Below, in pieces: positions 6,331-7,002 of a DNA stretch of 7,002 nt (positions within the stretch are counted from its first letter, which is position 1; the number at the start of each line of letters is the position of its first letter). The stretch comes from Bacteroidota bacterium (GTDB lineage Bacteria > Bacteroidota > Bacteroidia > NS11-12g > UBA955). The translations under genes and the position numbers were made by a program. The notes below the pieces were generated by a model. It worked only from the letters and a program-made list of their open reading frames with translations. It ran no database searches and had not been told where the DNA came from. The DNA is taken from positions 1 to 7,002 of the forward strand of contig JAGWYC010000105.1 of the NCBI GenBank assembly GCA_018969565.1, given 5' to 3'.

Positions 6331-6338
6331 GAACTTTG
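6331..6338 (+). promoter_or_regulatory. Probable -7 element for lolA inside the ftsK-lolA gap
   Basis: GAACTTTG (within TTTTACGAACTTTGCA) differs from TAnnTTTG only at the first base and ends 9 nt before the ATG at 6348. A TTG at 6312-6314, inside the last codons of ftsK, sits 16 nt upstream and may be the -33 element. lolA may thus be transcribed on its own as well as from the ftsK promoter. Confidence 0.5.
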
Positions 6339-6347
6339 CAGCTATTC

Positions 6348-7001
6348 ATGAAAACCCTTTTAAAACCGTCTCTGATTATGGTGGGTATGCTTACCGCCAA
6401 CCTTGGTATGGCGCAAACAGATGCCAAAGCCAATGAGCTGCTGAACAAGGTGAGCAAGAAATACCAGGCTTATTCTTCAATTAAGGCGGTATTCACAGTG
6501 ACCACTGAAAATCAGGCGGATAAGAAAAAGACCACAGAAGAAGGCACTGTTTATTTGAAAGGTTCCAAGTTCCGTCTCGACTTCGGAGGACAGGAAATCT
6601 ACTGCGATGGCAAAACAATGTGGACTTATGTGAAGGATGCAAACGAGGTAACTATTGAAAATTATAAGCCAAACGATAATTCCATTACGCCAAATGAAAT
6701 CTTCTCCATCCACAAAAAAGGGTTCAATGGTGCGTATGAAGGACCGATTGTACGCAACAATAAAACCTATGAGGTGGTGAAATTGTCGCCCAAGGTACCC
6801 AAGAAGAATCAACTCTCCTACGTGAAGGTGGAAATTGACAAAACTACCAATCAGATTGACCGTATGCTGATGTATTATAAAAACAGCATGCTGGTAACTT
6901 ATGCGGTGAAGTCCTTCACCCCGAATCAGGTCATGGCCGACGCCAGTTTCACCTTTGATGCGAAAACCAAACCGGGTGTAACGGTAGTGGATCTTCGCTA
7001 A
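6348..7001 (+). CDS. lolA: LolA-like outer-membrane lipoprotein carrier protein
   Basis: This 217-residue periplasmic protein of the LolA family carries lipoproteins from the inner-membrane LolCDE transporter to the outer membrane. A signal peptide covers residues 1-23: basic MKTLLK, a hydrophobic core, then GMAQ before TDAK. The mature part starts with a helix, ANELLNKVSKKYQAYSSIKAVFT (28-50), followed by the half-barrel strands: GTVYLKGSKFRLDF (66-79), QEIYCDGKTMWTYV (82-95), NEVTIENY (99-106) and YVKVEIDKTTNQIDRMLMYY (158-177). It ends in the family-typical FTFDAKTKPGVTVVDLR (201-217). The start is ATG 6348; an in-frame ATG at 6312 overlaps ftsK and would add 12 residues before the signal peptide. 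No Shine-Dalgarno sequence precedes it, only a -7-like element. The gene is complete, ending one base before the window edge. No lolB is visible here. Confidence 0.93.
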   Translation: MKTLLKPSLIMVGMLTANLGMAQTDAKANELLNKVSKKYQAYSSIKAVFTVTTENQADKKKTTEEGTVYLKGSKFRLDFGGQEIYCDGKTMWTYVKDANEVTIENYKPNDNSITPNEIFSIHKKGFNGAYEGPIVRNNKTYEVVKLSPKVPKKNQLSYVKVEIDKTTNQIDRMLMYYKNSMLVTYAVKSFTPNQVMADASFTFDAKTKPGVTVVDLR

Positions 7002-7002
7002 A

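Noticed and set aside
1..7002. CRISPR arrays, tRNA or rRNA genes
   Set aside because: No regularly spaced repeats and no cloverleaf or rRNA-like sequences were found on either strand.

Overview
The window looks like chromosomal DNA from a member of the Bacteroidota, probably near the Chitinophagia/Sphingobacteriia/Saprospiria. The evidence is a type IX secretion plug protein (DUF5103), a Bacteroidota-style LolA with a signal peptide ending in MAQ, a PorT-like outer-membrane barrel, and TAnnTTTG-type -7 promoter elements placed unusually close to start codons. The exact genus cannot be read from the sequence.

Left part (1-1168) is accessory in character. At the left edge a minus-strand open frame resembles the first-catalytic-Asp region of a DDE (IS4-like) transposase and is cut off upstream. 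It is followed by a two-gene MNT/HEPN toxin-antitoxin operon, mntA (229-546) and hepT (530-865), with intact catalytic motifs and a 17-nt overlap. hepT appears to start at TTG behind a perfect Shine-Dalgarno sequence. The module is bracketed by two same-orientation copies of a degenerate repeat of about 70-77 nt, sharing a 16-nt perfect core (119-134 and 972-987).

Middle part (1169-2007) holds an exported outer-membrane beta-barrel protein of unknown function on the plus strand, convergent with a minus-strand two-gene unit. That unit consists of the T9SS plug protein (3738-2458) followed after 21 nt by a PhnB-like VOC-fold protein (2436-2008).

Right part (3739-7002) is core genome. A 130-nt divergent promoter region separates the plug gene from ftsK (3869-6322, complete, 817 aa), which is followed after 25 nt by lolA (6348-7001, complete). 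The ftsK-lolA neighbourhood is a known recurrent arrangement in Gram-negative bacteria. Three genes in the window (mntA, ftsK, lolA) have a -7-like element ending only 9-10 nt before the ATG, so their mRNAs should have very short leaders.

I see no clearly new multi-gene system. The most open questions are the repeats that flank the toxin-antitoxin module, the TTG/strong-SD coupling of hepT, and the very short leaders.
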